DNA from: JAOPZW01 sp963789015
GTDB lineage: Bacteria > Actinomycetota > Thermoleophilia > Solirubrobacterales > Solirubrobacteraceae
Assembly: GCA_963789015.1 (NCBI GenBank)
Contig: CAWBIU010000001.1
Span: 496,001 to 560,000, forward strand
Reading direction: 5' to 3'
Length of the DNA stretch: 64,000 nt
Shown piece after piece: positions 42,411 through 50,135 of this stretch (its first letter is position 1; each line of letters begins with the position of its first letter). Position numbers and translations under genes: made by a program. Below the pieces are notes generated by a model. It saw only the letters and a list, made by a program, of their open reading frames with translations. It ran no database searches and was not told the origin of the DNA.

Positions 42411-43316
42411 CTAACGCTCGCGGCCGGCCTCCCAGTCGATCGGATCGCCGGAGGCCAGGCCCGTCGCGCCCAGCTCGGTGAGCACGGCGGCGAGCGCCTC
42501 GCGGCGGATCGCCCCGTAGCTCAGCACGTGGGCCACGACGCCGCCGTAGGTGAACGACTGCGGTGGCTCGCACAGCGCGTCGACGAACGCGTCGTCCCAG
42601 GCGCCGCGGTCGCGGATGCGCCGGGCCAGGCGCGCGAAGGCGCGCGCGGCGCGCTCGTGGCGGCGCAGCAGGTCGCCGTCGCCGGCCGGGAGCCCCTCGC
42701 CGGAGATCGCCGCGACCCACACCTCGAGCGTGAACACGAGCCGCTGGGCCATCAGCGCCGCCGTGGGCTCGGGGCCCTCGAAGGACACCACCACGAAGCC
42801 GGGCCGCAGCGGGCGCTCGAGCGCCTCGGCGGGCATCGACGCCGCCGCCTCGAGCAGCTCGCGCACGCGGTCGAGGTGATGGGCGACCATCCGCTCGGCG
42901 AGGTCGCGCGGCGCCGGCGCCGTGCGCGCGCCGGGGATCAGCAGCCCGGCGGGCGGATGGAAGTGGATGCCGTTCGGCGCGTCGAGCTCGATCGGCCGCC
43001 CGGAGCGCGCGAACCCCGCGGGCGGCACGCCGTGCGCCCGCGCGAACGCGCGCGAGAACGCGGCCGCCGACCCGTAGCCGGCCGGTCCGGCGGCCTGCGA
43101 CGGCGTGGCCGCCCCGGTGCGCAGCTGCCACGCGGCGCGCTCGAGCAGCAGCCGCCGGCGCAGCGCGACCGGCGACTCGCCCGTCGCGGCCGCGAGCAGG
43201 CGGTCGAGATGGTCCCGCGAGAAGTGCGCCCGCCGCGCCAGGGCGCGGCCGTCGGCGCTCGGCTCATCGATCGAGTCGAGCACGAGGTCGATCAGCTCGC
43301 GCAGGCGGTCGGCCAC
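42411..43316 (-). CDS. AraC-family regulator with C-terminal DinB-like domain
   Basis: 301 aa, GTG start. Residues about 1-105 hold the AraC double helix-turn-helix: RRAHFSRDHLDRLLAAATGE, SQAAGPAGYGSAAAFSRAFA and RAHGVPPAGFARS. The remainder contains a metal-site-like helical bundle (AERMVAHHLDRVRELLEAAA, YGGVVAHVLSYGAIRREALA) with His residues positioned as in DinB/YfiT four-helix bundles. A DNA-binding domain fused to a DinB-like sensor suggests thiol- or damage-responsive regulation, which is inference. Confidence 0.8.
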   Translation of the reverse strand: MADRLRELIDLVLDSIDEPSADGRALARRAHFSRDHLDRLLAAATGESPVALRRRLLLERAAWQLRTGAATPSQAAGPAGYGSAAAFSRAFARAHGVPPAGFARSGRPIELDAPNGIHFHPPAGLLIPGARTAPAPRDLAERMVAHHLDRVRELLEAAASMPAEALERPLRPGFVVVSFEGPEPTAALMAQRLVFTLEVWVAAISGEGLPAGDGDLLRRHERAARAFARLARRIRDRGAWDDAFVDALCEPPQSFTYGGVVAHVLSYGAIRREALAAVLTELGATGLASGDPIDWEAGRER

Positions 43317-43391
43317 ACCGACATCCTCGCGGCTTGATCGCGTTCGACGTCCTGCTGGACGCCGGGCGTCCGACCAGGGACCGTGCGCGCC

Positions 43392-43859
43392 ATGCCCTCC
43401 TGGTCCGACTTCGAGGCCGCCGCCCCAGAGCTCGCCGCCAAGGTCCGCGCCCGCCTCGACGCCCACAAGCACAAGACGCTCGCCACCGTGCGCCGCGACG
43501 GCGCCCCGCGCATCTCCGGCACCGAGTCCCAGTTCGTCGACGGCGAGCTGTGGATCGGCTCGATGTGGCAGGCGCGCAAGGCGCTCGACCTCCAGCGCGA
43601 CCCGCGCTTCGCCCTGCACAGCGGCTCGGACGAGCCCGACAGCTGGAAGGGCGACGCGAAGCTCGCGGGCGTCGTCGAGGAGATCACCGACCCCGAGCGG
43701 GTCCGCGAGATCAACGGCCAGGGCCCTTCCGGGCCCTCGCACCTCTTCCGCCTCGACCTGCGCGAGGTGTCCGTCGTGGGCCTCGACGAGGCGCGCACCA
43801 AACTCGTCATCGAGGTGTGGACGCCCGTCGACGGGGTGCGCACGATCACGCGGGCCTAG
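43392..43859 (+). CDS. Pyridoxamine 5'-phosphate oxidase-like flavin-binding protein
   Basis: 155 aa from ATG 43392 (GTG 43383 also possible). The split-barrel signature is HKHKTLATVRRDGAPRISGT and ESQFVDGELWIGSMWQARKA, followed by DPRFALHSGSDEPDSW. Family members bind FMN or F420 and reduce small molecules. Its TAG stop provides the first bases of the -10 box for galactokinase. Substrate unknown. Confidence 0.85.
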   Translation: MPSWSDFEAAAPELAAKVRARLDAHKHKTLATVRRDGAPRISGTESQFVDGELWIGSMWQARKALDLQRDPRFALHSGSDEPDSWKGDAKLAGVVEEITDPERVREINGQGPSGPSHLFRLDLREVSVVGLDEARTKLVIEVWTPVDGVRTITRA

Positions 43860-43862
43860 GGT
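43857..43862 (+). promoter_or_regulatory. Putative -10 box TAGGGT overlapping a stop codon
   Basis: TAGGGT ends 7 nt before the galactokinase GTG at 43870. Its TAG is the stop codon of the preceding gene. Confidence 0.5.
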
Positions 43863-43869
43863 TGCGCGC

Positions 43870-44901
43870 GTGGACCGCGCGTACGTGCAGGCCTTCGCGC
43901 CCGGCCGGGTCAACCTGATCGGCGAGCACACCGACCACGAGCAGGGCCTCTGCCTGCCCTTCGCCATCGCCGCCGGGGTCACCGTCACCGTGCTCGACGG
44001 CGACGAGCGAACGGTCCACGTGCGCGCCGCCGACCTCGCCGAGGAGGACGTCTTCCCGGTCGCGGCGCCGTCGCCCGCGCGCGGCTGGCGCGCGTTCGCG
44101 CGCGGGGTCGTGGCCGAGCTGGGCGCCGACGGCCACGCATTGCGCGGCGGCACCCTCGAGATCCGCGGCGACGTGCCGCGCGGGGCGGGACTGTCCTCCT
44201 CGGCCGCGCTCGAGGTGGCGCTCGCGCTCGCCCTGCTCGCCCACGCCGGCCTCCCCGAACCCGACCGCCGCGACCTCGCGCGCCTGTGCTCGCGCGTCGA
44301 GAACGACTGGGCCGGCGCGGAGACCGGCCTGCTGGACCAGATGGCCTCGCTGTTCGGACGCGCCGGGCACGCGATCCGCGTGGACACGCGCAACCTCGCC
44401 GCCGAGCCCGTTGCGCTGCATCTCGGCGCCTGGCGGCTCGTCACGGTCAGCTCCGGCGTCGTCCACGACCATGCCGGGTCGGGCTACAACGAGCGCCGCC
44501 GCGAGTGCCGCGCGGCGTGCACTGCGCTCGGCATCGCCTCGCTGCGCGACGCCGACCCGGACGCCGCGGACGCGCTGCCGGCGCCGCTCGACCGCCGCGT
44601 GCGCCACGTCGTCAGCGAGAACGCGCGCGTCGAGGCCGCCGTCGAGGCGCTGCGCGCCGGCGACCTGCCCGCCCTCGGCGCCCTGCTCGACGCCTCGCAC
44701 GCGAGCCTGCGCGACGACTTCGAGGTCTCCGTGCCCGAGGTCGAGGCGATCGTGCGGCGGATGCGCGAGGCGGGCGCGGCCGGCGCCCGGATCATGGGCG
44801 GCGGCTTCGGCGGCTCGGTCCTCGTGCTCCTGCCGCCCGGCGTCCAGCCGCCCCAGGACGCGCTCGAGGTCGCTCCGGCGCCGGCCGCGCGGCTGCTCTA
44901 A
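43870..44901 (+). CDS. galK: Galactokinase (GHMP kinase)
   Basis: 343 aa, GTG start. Signatures are AFAPGRVNLIGEHTDHEQGL (galactokinase motif), RGAGLSSSAALEVALALALL (ATP-binding GHMP motif), ETGLLDQMASLFGRAGHAIR with the catalytic Asp, and GARIMGGGFGGSVLVLLPPG (third GHMP motif). It phosphorylates galactose at C1 in the Leloir pathway. galT/galE are not next to it. The stop lies in CTAA shared with the convergent DUF892 gene. Confidence 0.95.
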   Translation: MDRAYVQAFAPGRVNLIGEHTDHEQGLCLPFAIAAGVTVTVLDGDERTVHVRAADLAEEDVFPVAAPSPARGWRAFARGVVAELGADGHALRGGTLEIRGDVPRGAGLSSSAALEVALALALLAHAGLPEPDRRDLARLCSRVENDWAGAETGLLDQMASLFGRAGHAIRVDTRNLAAEPVALHLGAWRLVTVSSGVVHDHAGSGYNERRRECRAACTALGIASLRDADPDAADALPAPLDRRVRHVVSENARVEAAVEALRAGDLPALGALLDASHASLRDDFEVSVPEVEAIVRRMREAGAAGARIMGGGFGGSVLVLLPPGVQPPQDALEVAPAPAARLL

Positions 44902-45875
44902 GCGGTGACGCCCTGGGCGCTCAGCGCCGCCTCGACGGCGGCGTCCCACGTGCCCGCGACGCGGTCGGCGGCCGCGCGCTCCTCGCCCGCGATCCGCTCG
45001 GCGATCGCCACCGTGGCCTCGTCGCCGGCGCGCCGGGCGGTGCGGGCGAGCAGCTCGTACGCGGCCTCCTCGAGCGCCTCGAAGGCGAACGCGAAGCCGG
45101 CGAGCTTGACCGGCGTGTCGGGCTGGGCCTTGAAGAAGCCGCCGAGGTTGAGCGCGCTCGTGCGCATCGCCGCCGCCTGGAAGCGCGACGGCCCGCTCCC
45201 GAGCGCGGCCAGGCGCTCGTCGACGAGCCGCTGGTGCTCGCGCGTGGCCTCGAGGTGCTCGGCGAAGACGCCGGCGAGCGCGTCGAACTCCGCGATCTTC
45301 GTCCCCGCCTCCAGCATCTGCAGCGCCTGCGCCTCGAGCGCGTGCGCGTCGCGCAGGTACTTCACGAGCTCCTTGCGGATGTCCTCGGCGCCCTTGTCGC
45401 GCAGCGACGCGTCGACGGCGCGGTCCCAGCACTCGTCGAGGCGCTGGGCCATCGCCCGCTCCTCGGCGCCGAGGCGCGACGCCATCTCGGCCACCGGCGC
45501 GTCGCCCGCGCGCTGCGCGAAGCGGCGCAGGAGCTCGTAGGCGGCGAGCTCCATGTGCTCGTAGGAGTAGGCGTGCATCGCGAGCTTGCCCGGCGTGTCC
45601 GGGTTGGCCCGCGCGAACAGCATCATCCCCCAGCCGCCGACGCGGCCGGCGACGTCCTTGACCGCCGACGGCTTCGCGCCGCGGCGCTCGAGCTGCTCGC
45701 GGACGGCGCGCTCGTGGCCCTCGGTCTGCGTCTTGTGCTCGGCGAAGACGCGTGCCAGCTCGGGATCGCCGGCGAGCCGCGGCGCGAGCGCCATCTGCGC
45801 GAGCGCCTGCTCCTCGATCGAGTGGACGTCGGTCAGGTGCTTGGTCAGCTGCTCGTCGATCGTGCGCTCGGACAT
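44898..45875 (-). CDS. Tandem DUF892 (YciF-like ferritin-fold) protein
   Basis: 325 aa, two copies of a DUF892 helical bundle. Copy 1: QLTKHLTDVHSIEEQALAQM, RVFAEHKTQTEGHERAVREQ, YSYEHMELAAYELLRRFAQR. Copy 2 (from about residue 160): KELVKYLRDAHALEAQALQM, GVFAEHLEATREHQRLVDER, FAFEALEEAAYELLARTARR. Each copy has the D-x-H..E, E-H...H and E metal-type ligands, though copy 2 replaces YEHME with FEALE. Family members are linked to stress response; activity unknown. It converges with galactokinase over a shared stop. Confidence 0.85.
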   Translation of the reverse strand: MSERTIDEQLTKHLTDVHSIEEQALAQMALAPRLAGDPELARVFAEHKTQTEGHERAVREQLERRGAKPSAVKDVAGRVGGWGMMLFARANPDTPGKLAMHAYSYEHMELAAYELLRRFAQRAGDAPVAEMASRLGAEERAMAQRLDECWDRAVDASLRDKGAEDIRKELVKYLRDAHALEAQALQMLEAGTKIAEFDALAGVFAEHLEATREHQRLVDERLAALGSGPSRFQAAAMRTSALNLGGFFKAQPDTPVKLAGFAFAFEALEEAAYELLARTARRAGDEATVAIAERIAGEERAAADRVAGTWDAAVEAALSAQGVTA

Positions 45876-45943
45876 GGGGTGGGACTACCCGAGACCGCGC
45901 GTCCGATGACAGCGACCGCGCTCCATGGCAGGCTTGCGCGCCG

Positions 45944-46280
45944 ATGCACGCCCGCCGGCGCCTCATGGCGCTCGTCCTCGCCGCCGCGCCGCTGTGGCTC
46001 GTCGCCTGCGCGACGGGCGGGCCGGCCGCGGCGGCGACCCGTGCGCGGCCGACGCAGGCGCCGGCCGCCCCGGTGCTCACCACGTCACGGGAATCGCCGC
46101 CGCGAAGCGCTGGGCGCGGACCCGCGCGGGCAGGGTCGGCTTCGCCGTGCTCGATGCGCGCGGGCGCCTGCGCGGCCTGAGCCGCACCGTCGCCTTCCCG
46201 TCGGCCAGCGTCTCCGGCAGCCCTCGCAGGCCTACGGCCGGGCGACGCTCGAGGGCATCGCCGCGCGCGTGCTCCGCTGA
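45944..46280 (+). pseudogene. Remnant of a secreted serine hydrolase (class A beta-lactamase-like)
   Basis: It starts with a lipoprotein-like signal (LMALVLAAAPLWLVACATGG), then IAAAKRWARTRAGRVGFAVL and RTVAFPSASVS, where the S-x-x-K catalytic motif should follow. The sequence then jumps to QAYGRATLEGIAARVLR, which looks like the family's C-terminal end. Two frame shifts (near 46085 and 46218) and loss of the central catalytic domain make it non-functional. Family assignment is tentative. Confidence 0.5.
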
Positions 46281-46289
46281 CCGCGCCGC

Positions 46290-47117
46290 TCAGGCGGCGC
46301 GGGCGCGCGGGCCGGCCGCCGCGCACGCCGCGGCGTACTCGGCGGGCGAGCGCCCGACGTAGGCGCGGAAGTCGTTGATGAAGTGCGCCTGGTCGGCGTA
46401 GCCGAGCTCGAGCGCGAGGTCCGCCCAGTCGAGCTGCGGGCCGTCGGCGATCCGCTCCGTCGCCTCGTGCAGCCGGATGCGCTGCAGCACCCACTTCGGG
46501 CTCACCCCGACGTAGCGCGCGAACAGGCGCTGGAGGCTGCGCGGCGACATGTGCAGGCCCGCGGCGAGCTGGTCGACGCGCGTGATCGACGTGTCCTCGA
46601 GCAGCAGCGCCATGATCCGCGTGACGAGCGCGAGCCGCGGGTCGGCGTGCGGCGCCCGCTCGCGCAGGAAGCGCTCGACGACCGCCGTCGCCGCGCGGTC
46701 GGTGGGCGCGGCGCGGACCTCGCTCGCGAGCGCGTCGCCGGCGGCACCGAAGAACTCGCCCAGCGGGACGGTGCGGTCGGTCAGCGCGGCGACGTCCTCG
46801 TCGATCAGGCCCGCGAATCCGCCCGGGCGGAACTTCGTCCCGACGACCTTGCCGGCGCCGGCCAGGTCGCGCTCGAAGAGTCCCGTGTCGACGCCGTACA
46901 CGCCGGCGTAGGCCGGCTCCACGGCGAGGTTGACGCTCGGGTGCGGCAGCACGCCCTGGCGGTGCGGCGGCAGGCCGCGCAGGTCCCACTCGACGATCCA
47001 GAAGAGCTCGATCCGGTCGGCGAGATCGGGTGACGGCAAGAGCCGCCGCAGGCTGAAGCGCAGCGCCGCTTCGCCCGGCTCGAGGATCCCGCGACGGCTC
47101 GTGACGTCCGGCTGCAT
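46290..47117 (-). CDS. AraC-family transcriptional regulator (DUF6597-type N-terminus)
   Basis: 275 aa from ATG 47117. An N-terminal sensor (ADRIELFWIVEWDLRGLPPH, NLAVEPAYAGVYGVDTGLFE) is followed by the AraC helix-turn-helix pair: VDQLAAGLHMSPRSLQRLFA, RYVGVSPKWVLQRIRLHEAT and DWADLALELGYADQAHFIND. It is divergent from the PhnB-like gene and may control it. The ligand is unknown. Confidence 0.9.
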   Translation of the reverse strand: MQPDVTSRRGILEPGEAALRFSLRRLLPSPDLADRIELFWIVEWDLRGLPPHRQGVLPHPSVNLAVEPAYAGVYGVDTGLFERDLAGAGKVVGTKFRPGGFAGLIDEDVAALTDRTVPLGEFFGAAGDALASEVRAAPTDRAATAVVERFLRERAPHADPRLALVTRIMALLLEDTSITRVDQLAAGLHMSPRSLQRLFARYVGVSPKWVLQRIRLHEATERIADGPQLDWADLALELGYADQAHFINDFRAYVGRSPAEYAAACAAAGPRARAA

Positions 47118-47131
47118 GGGCTGTCGCGTTC

Positions 47132-47137
47132 TTACAA
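47132..47137 (+). promoter_or_regulatory. Candidate -10 box TACAAT in divergent gap
   Basis: TACAAT is one base from TATAAT and stands out in this GC-rich gap. It could serve the PhnB-like gene (start 47203, 65 nt on). The reverse strand of the same site (TATTGT beginning at 47139-ish) could serve the AraC gene. Confidence 0.35.
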
Positions 47138-47202
47138 TACGCCCGCCGCGAGGGCTCATACGGTCCGGTGCGTCCCCCGAAACGGAGCGTCTGGAGGCAC
47201 CG

Positions 47203-47667
47203 ATGACCAAGCCCATCCCCGACGGCTATCACGCCATCACCCCGAACATCGCGGTCGCCGGCGGCGCCGACGCGATCACCTTCTACGAGCGCGCGTTCGG
47301 CGCCGAGGTGATCCGCCGCCTCGACGCCGGAGACATGGTCATGCACGCCGAGCTGCGCATCGGCGACTCGCTGTTCACGCTCTGCGACGAGATGCCGCAG
47401 TACGGGCTCAAGGCGCCCGACCCCGACGCGCCCGTGCCCGTCGCGCTGCTCATCTACACCGAGGACGCGGACGCGCTGCACGCGCGCGCCGTGCAGGCCG
47501 GCGCGACGGTGGTCAGCGAGGTCGCCGACCAGTTCCACGGCGACCGCGCCGGCTCCGTGCGCTGCCCCTTCGGGCACCGCTGGATGATCGCCACGCACAC
47601 CGAGGACATGTCCGAGGCGGAGATGCAGCGGCGCACGGACGAGTTCATGGCGAAGTCGGCCAGTTAG
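47203..47667 (+). CDS. VOC-superfamily protein, PhnB/glyoxalase-like
   Basis: 154 aa from ATG 47203 with GGAGG 5-9 nt upstream. Typical PhnB-like start YHAITPNIAVAGGADAITFY and ERAFGAEVIRRLDAGD, with HAELRIGDSLFTLCDE and HGDRAGSVRCPFGHRWMIAT. These betaalphabetabetabeta-fold proteins bind a metal or act as glyoxalase-like enzymes. Adjacent and divergent to an AraC regulator. Its stop (TTAG) is shared with the ROK gene. Confidence 0.9.
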   Translation: MTKPIPDGYHAITPNIAVAGGADAITFYERAFGAEVIRRLDAGDMVMHAELRIGDSLFTLCDEMPQYGLKAPDPDAPVPVALLIYTEDADALHARAVQAGATVVSEVADQFHGDRAGSVRCPFGHRWMIATHTEDMSEAEMQRRTDEFMAKSAS

Positions 47668-48851
47668 GCGACGACCTCGCCCTGCAGGAGCCGGTCGATG
47701 GCCGCCGGCGCGAGCACGTGCTCGATCACCATGATCGCGGCGCCGATGACGCCCGCGCGGTCGCCGAGCCGGCTCGGGACGGTGAGCAGCTGCTGGGTGG
47801 CGAGCGGCAGCGAGCGCTGGAAGGTGACCTCGCGGACGCCCGCGAGCAACTGCTCGTGCGCCCCGCTGAGGTCGCCGCCGACGACGATCACGCCGGGGTT
47901 GAAGAAGTTCACGCAGCCCGCGAGCACCTGCCCGAGGTGGCGCCCGGCCTCGCGGACCATGCGCACGGCGCGCGCGTCGCCGGAGCGCACGAGGCGAACC
48001 ACGTCGCGCGTGTTCTCCGCCGGAAGCCCGATCTCGGTGAGCCGGCGCGCGAGCGCGCGGCCGCCGGCCACCGCCTCCAGGCAGCCGACGTTGCCGCAGC
48101 CGCAGACGACGTCGTCGTGGCCGGGCACGCTGATGTGCCCGATGTCGCCCGCCGCGCCCTGCGCGCCGCGGTGGATGGCACGGCCGGCGACGATCCCCGA
48201 CCCGATGCCGGTGCCGACCTTCACGAAGAGCAGGTGCTCGGTGTCGCGCCAGTGGGTCCAGTGCTCGCCCAGCGCCATGATGTTCACGTCGTTGTCGACG
48301 AGCACCGGCGCGTCGTAGCGCTCGCCGAGCCAATCGGGGATCGCGAAGCCGTCCCAGCCCGGCATGATCGGCGGGTTGACCGGCGCGCCGCGGGCGAAGG
48401 CCACCGGGCCGGGCACGCCGACGCCGATCCCGCGCACGTCGGCGGCGGTGCGCCCTTCGCGGGCGAGCAGCGCGGCGAACTGCTCGTGGACCCGCTCGAG
48501 CACGGCCTCGGGTCCCTCGCCGATGTCGATCTCGAGCGGGATCTCCTGGAGCGGGTTGGCGGCCAGGTCCGTGACGGCGAGGCGCGAGTGGGTGGCGCCC
48601 AGGTCCGCGGCGAGGACGACGCCGGCGGCGTGGTTGAAGGCCAGCACCGTCGGGGGGCGCCCCCCGGTCGAGGCGCTGTCGCCCGCCTCGTAGACGAGCT
48701 CGTGGGCGAGCAGGGCGTCGACGCGCTGCGCGACGGTCGAGCGGGCGAGCCCGGTGCGGCGGGCGAGCTCGGCCCGGGTGACCGCCTCGCCGTCGCGGAT
48801 CATCCGCAGGACGGAGCCGACGCCGATCGCCACGGTCTCGCCAGGTCGCAT
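47664..48851 (-). CDS. ROK-family transcriptional repressor
   Basis: 395 aa from ATG 48851, 7 nt after a minus-strand TACGCT box. An N-terminal winged helix-turn-helix (VTRAELARRTGLARSTVAQR) precedes the ROK domain: LAADLGATHSRLAVTDLAAN (phosphate 1), VKVGTGIGSGIVAGRAIHRG, GDIGHISVPGHDDVVCGCGN and VGCLEAVAGG, the last two holding the Zn motif CxCGxxGCxE. It is divergent from the sugar-use operon at 48972 and is its likely repressor; the sugar ligand is unknown. Confidence 0.92.
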   Translation of the reverse strand: MRPGETVAIGVGSVLRMIRDGEAVTRAELARRTGLARSTVAQRVDALLAHELVYEAGDSASTGGRPPTVLAFNHAAGVVLAADLGATHSRLAVTDLAANPLQEIPLEIDIGEGPEAVLERVHEQFAALLAREGRTAADVRGIGVGVPGPVAFARGAPVNPPIMPGWDGFAIPDWLGERYDAPVLVDNDVNIMALGEHWTHWRDTEHLLFVKVGTGIGSGIVAGRAIHRGAQGAAGDIGHISVPGHDDVVCGCGNVGCLEAVAGGRALARRLTEIGLPAENTRDVVRLVRSGDARAVRMVREAGRHLGQVLAGCVNFFNPGVIVVGGDLSGAHEQLLAGVREVTFQRSLPLATQQLLTVPSRLGDRAGVIGAAIMVIEHVLAPAAIDRLLQGEVVA

Positions 48852-48858
48852 CGCCGCG

Positions 48859-48864
48859 AGCGTA
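48859..48864 (-). promoter_or_regulatory. Putative -10 box TACGCT for the ROK gene
   Basis: Minus-strand TACGCT (TAnnnT) ends 7 nt before ATG 48851. Confidence 0.42.
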
Positions 48865-48934
48865 GACGACGGGGCTTCGATCGTAAAGCGAGCGAGGTGT
48901 CCTGACTAAGGGAGCAACACTCACCGACTTGTGC

Positions 48935-48964
48935 TTGACATCCGATCAAACTCGCGGATACGGT
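48935..48964 (+). promoter_or_regulatory. SigA-type promoter TTGACA-N18-TACGGT, leaderless
   Basis: A consensus -35 (TTGACA, 48935-48940) is separated by 18 nt from TACGGT (48959-48964). Transcription would begin about 48971-48972, exactly at ATG 48972 of the Gfo/Idh gene. This is the best full promoter in the window and lies beside the ROK repressor gene. Confidence 0.7.
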
Positions 48965-48971
48965 GCCGCCC

Positions 48972-50135
48972 ATGCATCGGGGAGACGAGCTGCGAGCCGG
49001 GATCGTCGGGACCGGCTTCATCGGCGCGGTCCATGCGCGCTCCGCCCTCCTCGCCGGCGGGCACCTGGCCGGGGTCGCGGCGTCGAGCCCCGAGCGCGCC
49101 GCCGACGCCGCCCGCACCCTGCGCGCCGAGCGCGCCTTCGCGTCCGCCGAGGACCTCGTGGTCGCCGACGACGTCGACGTCGTCCACATCTGCGCGCCGA
49201 ACCACCTCCACGCGCCGCTCGCCGAGGCGGCGCTGGCCGCCGGCAAGCACGTCATCTGCGAGAAGCCGCTGGCGCTCGACGCCGCCTCCGCCCAGCGTCT
49301 CGTCGACGCCGCCGCCGCCTCCGGCCGCGCCGCGCTCGTGCCCTTCGTCTACCGCTTCTACCCCACCGTCCGCGAGGCGCGCGAGCGCGTGCGCAACGGC
49401 ACCACCGGCGCCATCCATCTGCTGCACGGCGCCTACCTGCAGGACTGGCTGCTCCGCCCGCAGGACGACAACTGGCGCGTCGACCGCGATCTCGGCGGCG
49501 CGTCGCGCGCCTTCGCCGACATCGGCTCGCACTGGTGCGATCTCGCCCAGTTCGTCAGCGGCCATCGCATCGCGCGCGTGGCGGCGCGAATGTCGACGGT
49601 GGTCAGCGAGCGCAACCGCGGCGAGGCGCGCCACGCGTTCGCCGGCGGCAACGGCTCCGGCGACCTGCGGGCCGTCGACACCGAGGACCTCGCCATCCTG
49701 CAGCTCGAGACCGACGAGGGCGCGCTCGGCTCGGCCGTCATCAGCCAGATCGCCGCCGGCCACAAGAACGCGCTGCGCCTGGAGATCGACGGTGCGAACG
49801 AGGCGCTGGCCTTCGACCAGGAGGATCCCGAGCGGCTCTGGTGCGGGCGCCGCGAGGCGACGACGATCCTGCACCGCGACGCCGAGCACCTGTCGCCGCC
49901 CGCGGCGCGGCTGGCCACCCTGCCGCCCGGCCATCCCGAGGGCTACGCCGCCTGCTTCGACCGCTTCGTCGCCGACGCCTACGACCTGATCCGCGGCGTC
50001 GCCGAGCCCGACGGCCTGCCGACCTTCGACGACGGCCTGCGCGCCGCCGCCATCACCGACGCCGTGCTGACCTCGGCCCGCGAGGAGCGCTGGGTCGACG
50101 TTCCGTCCCCCGCGACCGCCGGCGTACGCCCATGA
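48972..50135 (+). CDS. Gfo/Idh/MocA-family NAD(P)-dependent sugar dehydrogenase
   Basis: 387 aa from ATG 48972. N-terminal Rossmann AGIVGTGFIGAVHARSALLA; VDVVHICAPNHLHAPLAEAA; the family motif GKHVICEKPLALD (EKP, about residues 94-106); and a C-terminal GGASRAFADIGSHWCDLAQF with the conserved D..H. It likely oxidises a sugar or cyclitol imported by the ABC system encoded just after it. It overlaps the next start as ATGA. The leaderless promoter supports this ATG over GTG 48963. Confidence 0.92.
   Translation: MHRGDELRAGIVGTGFIGAVHARSALLAGGHLAGVAASSPERAADAARTLRAERAFASAEDLVVADDVDVVHICAPNHLHAPLAEAALAAGKHVICEKPLALDAASAQRLVDAAAASGRAALVPFVYRFYPTVREARERVRNGTTGAIHLLHGAYLQDWLLRPQDDNWRVDRDLGGASRAFADIGSHWCDLAQFVSGHRIARVAARMSTVVSERNRGEARHAFAGGNGSGDLRAVDTEDLAILQLETDEGALGSAVISQIAAGHKNALRLEIDGANEALAFDQEDPERLWCGRREATTILHRDAEHLSPPAARLATLPPGHPEGYAACFDRFVADAYDLIRGVAEPDGLPTFDDGLRAAAITDAVLTSAREERWVDVPSPATAGVRP

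Noticed and set aside
43846..48924. Very long antisense open frame (over 1600 codons), and similar 500-1400-codon frames elsewhere
   Set aside because: High GC removes stop codons from shadow frames. The product is Arg/Pro/Ala-rich with no domains, and real genes with clear motifs lie on other frames.
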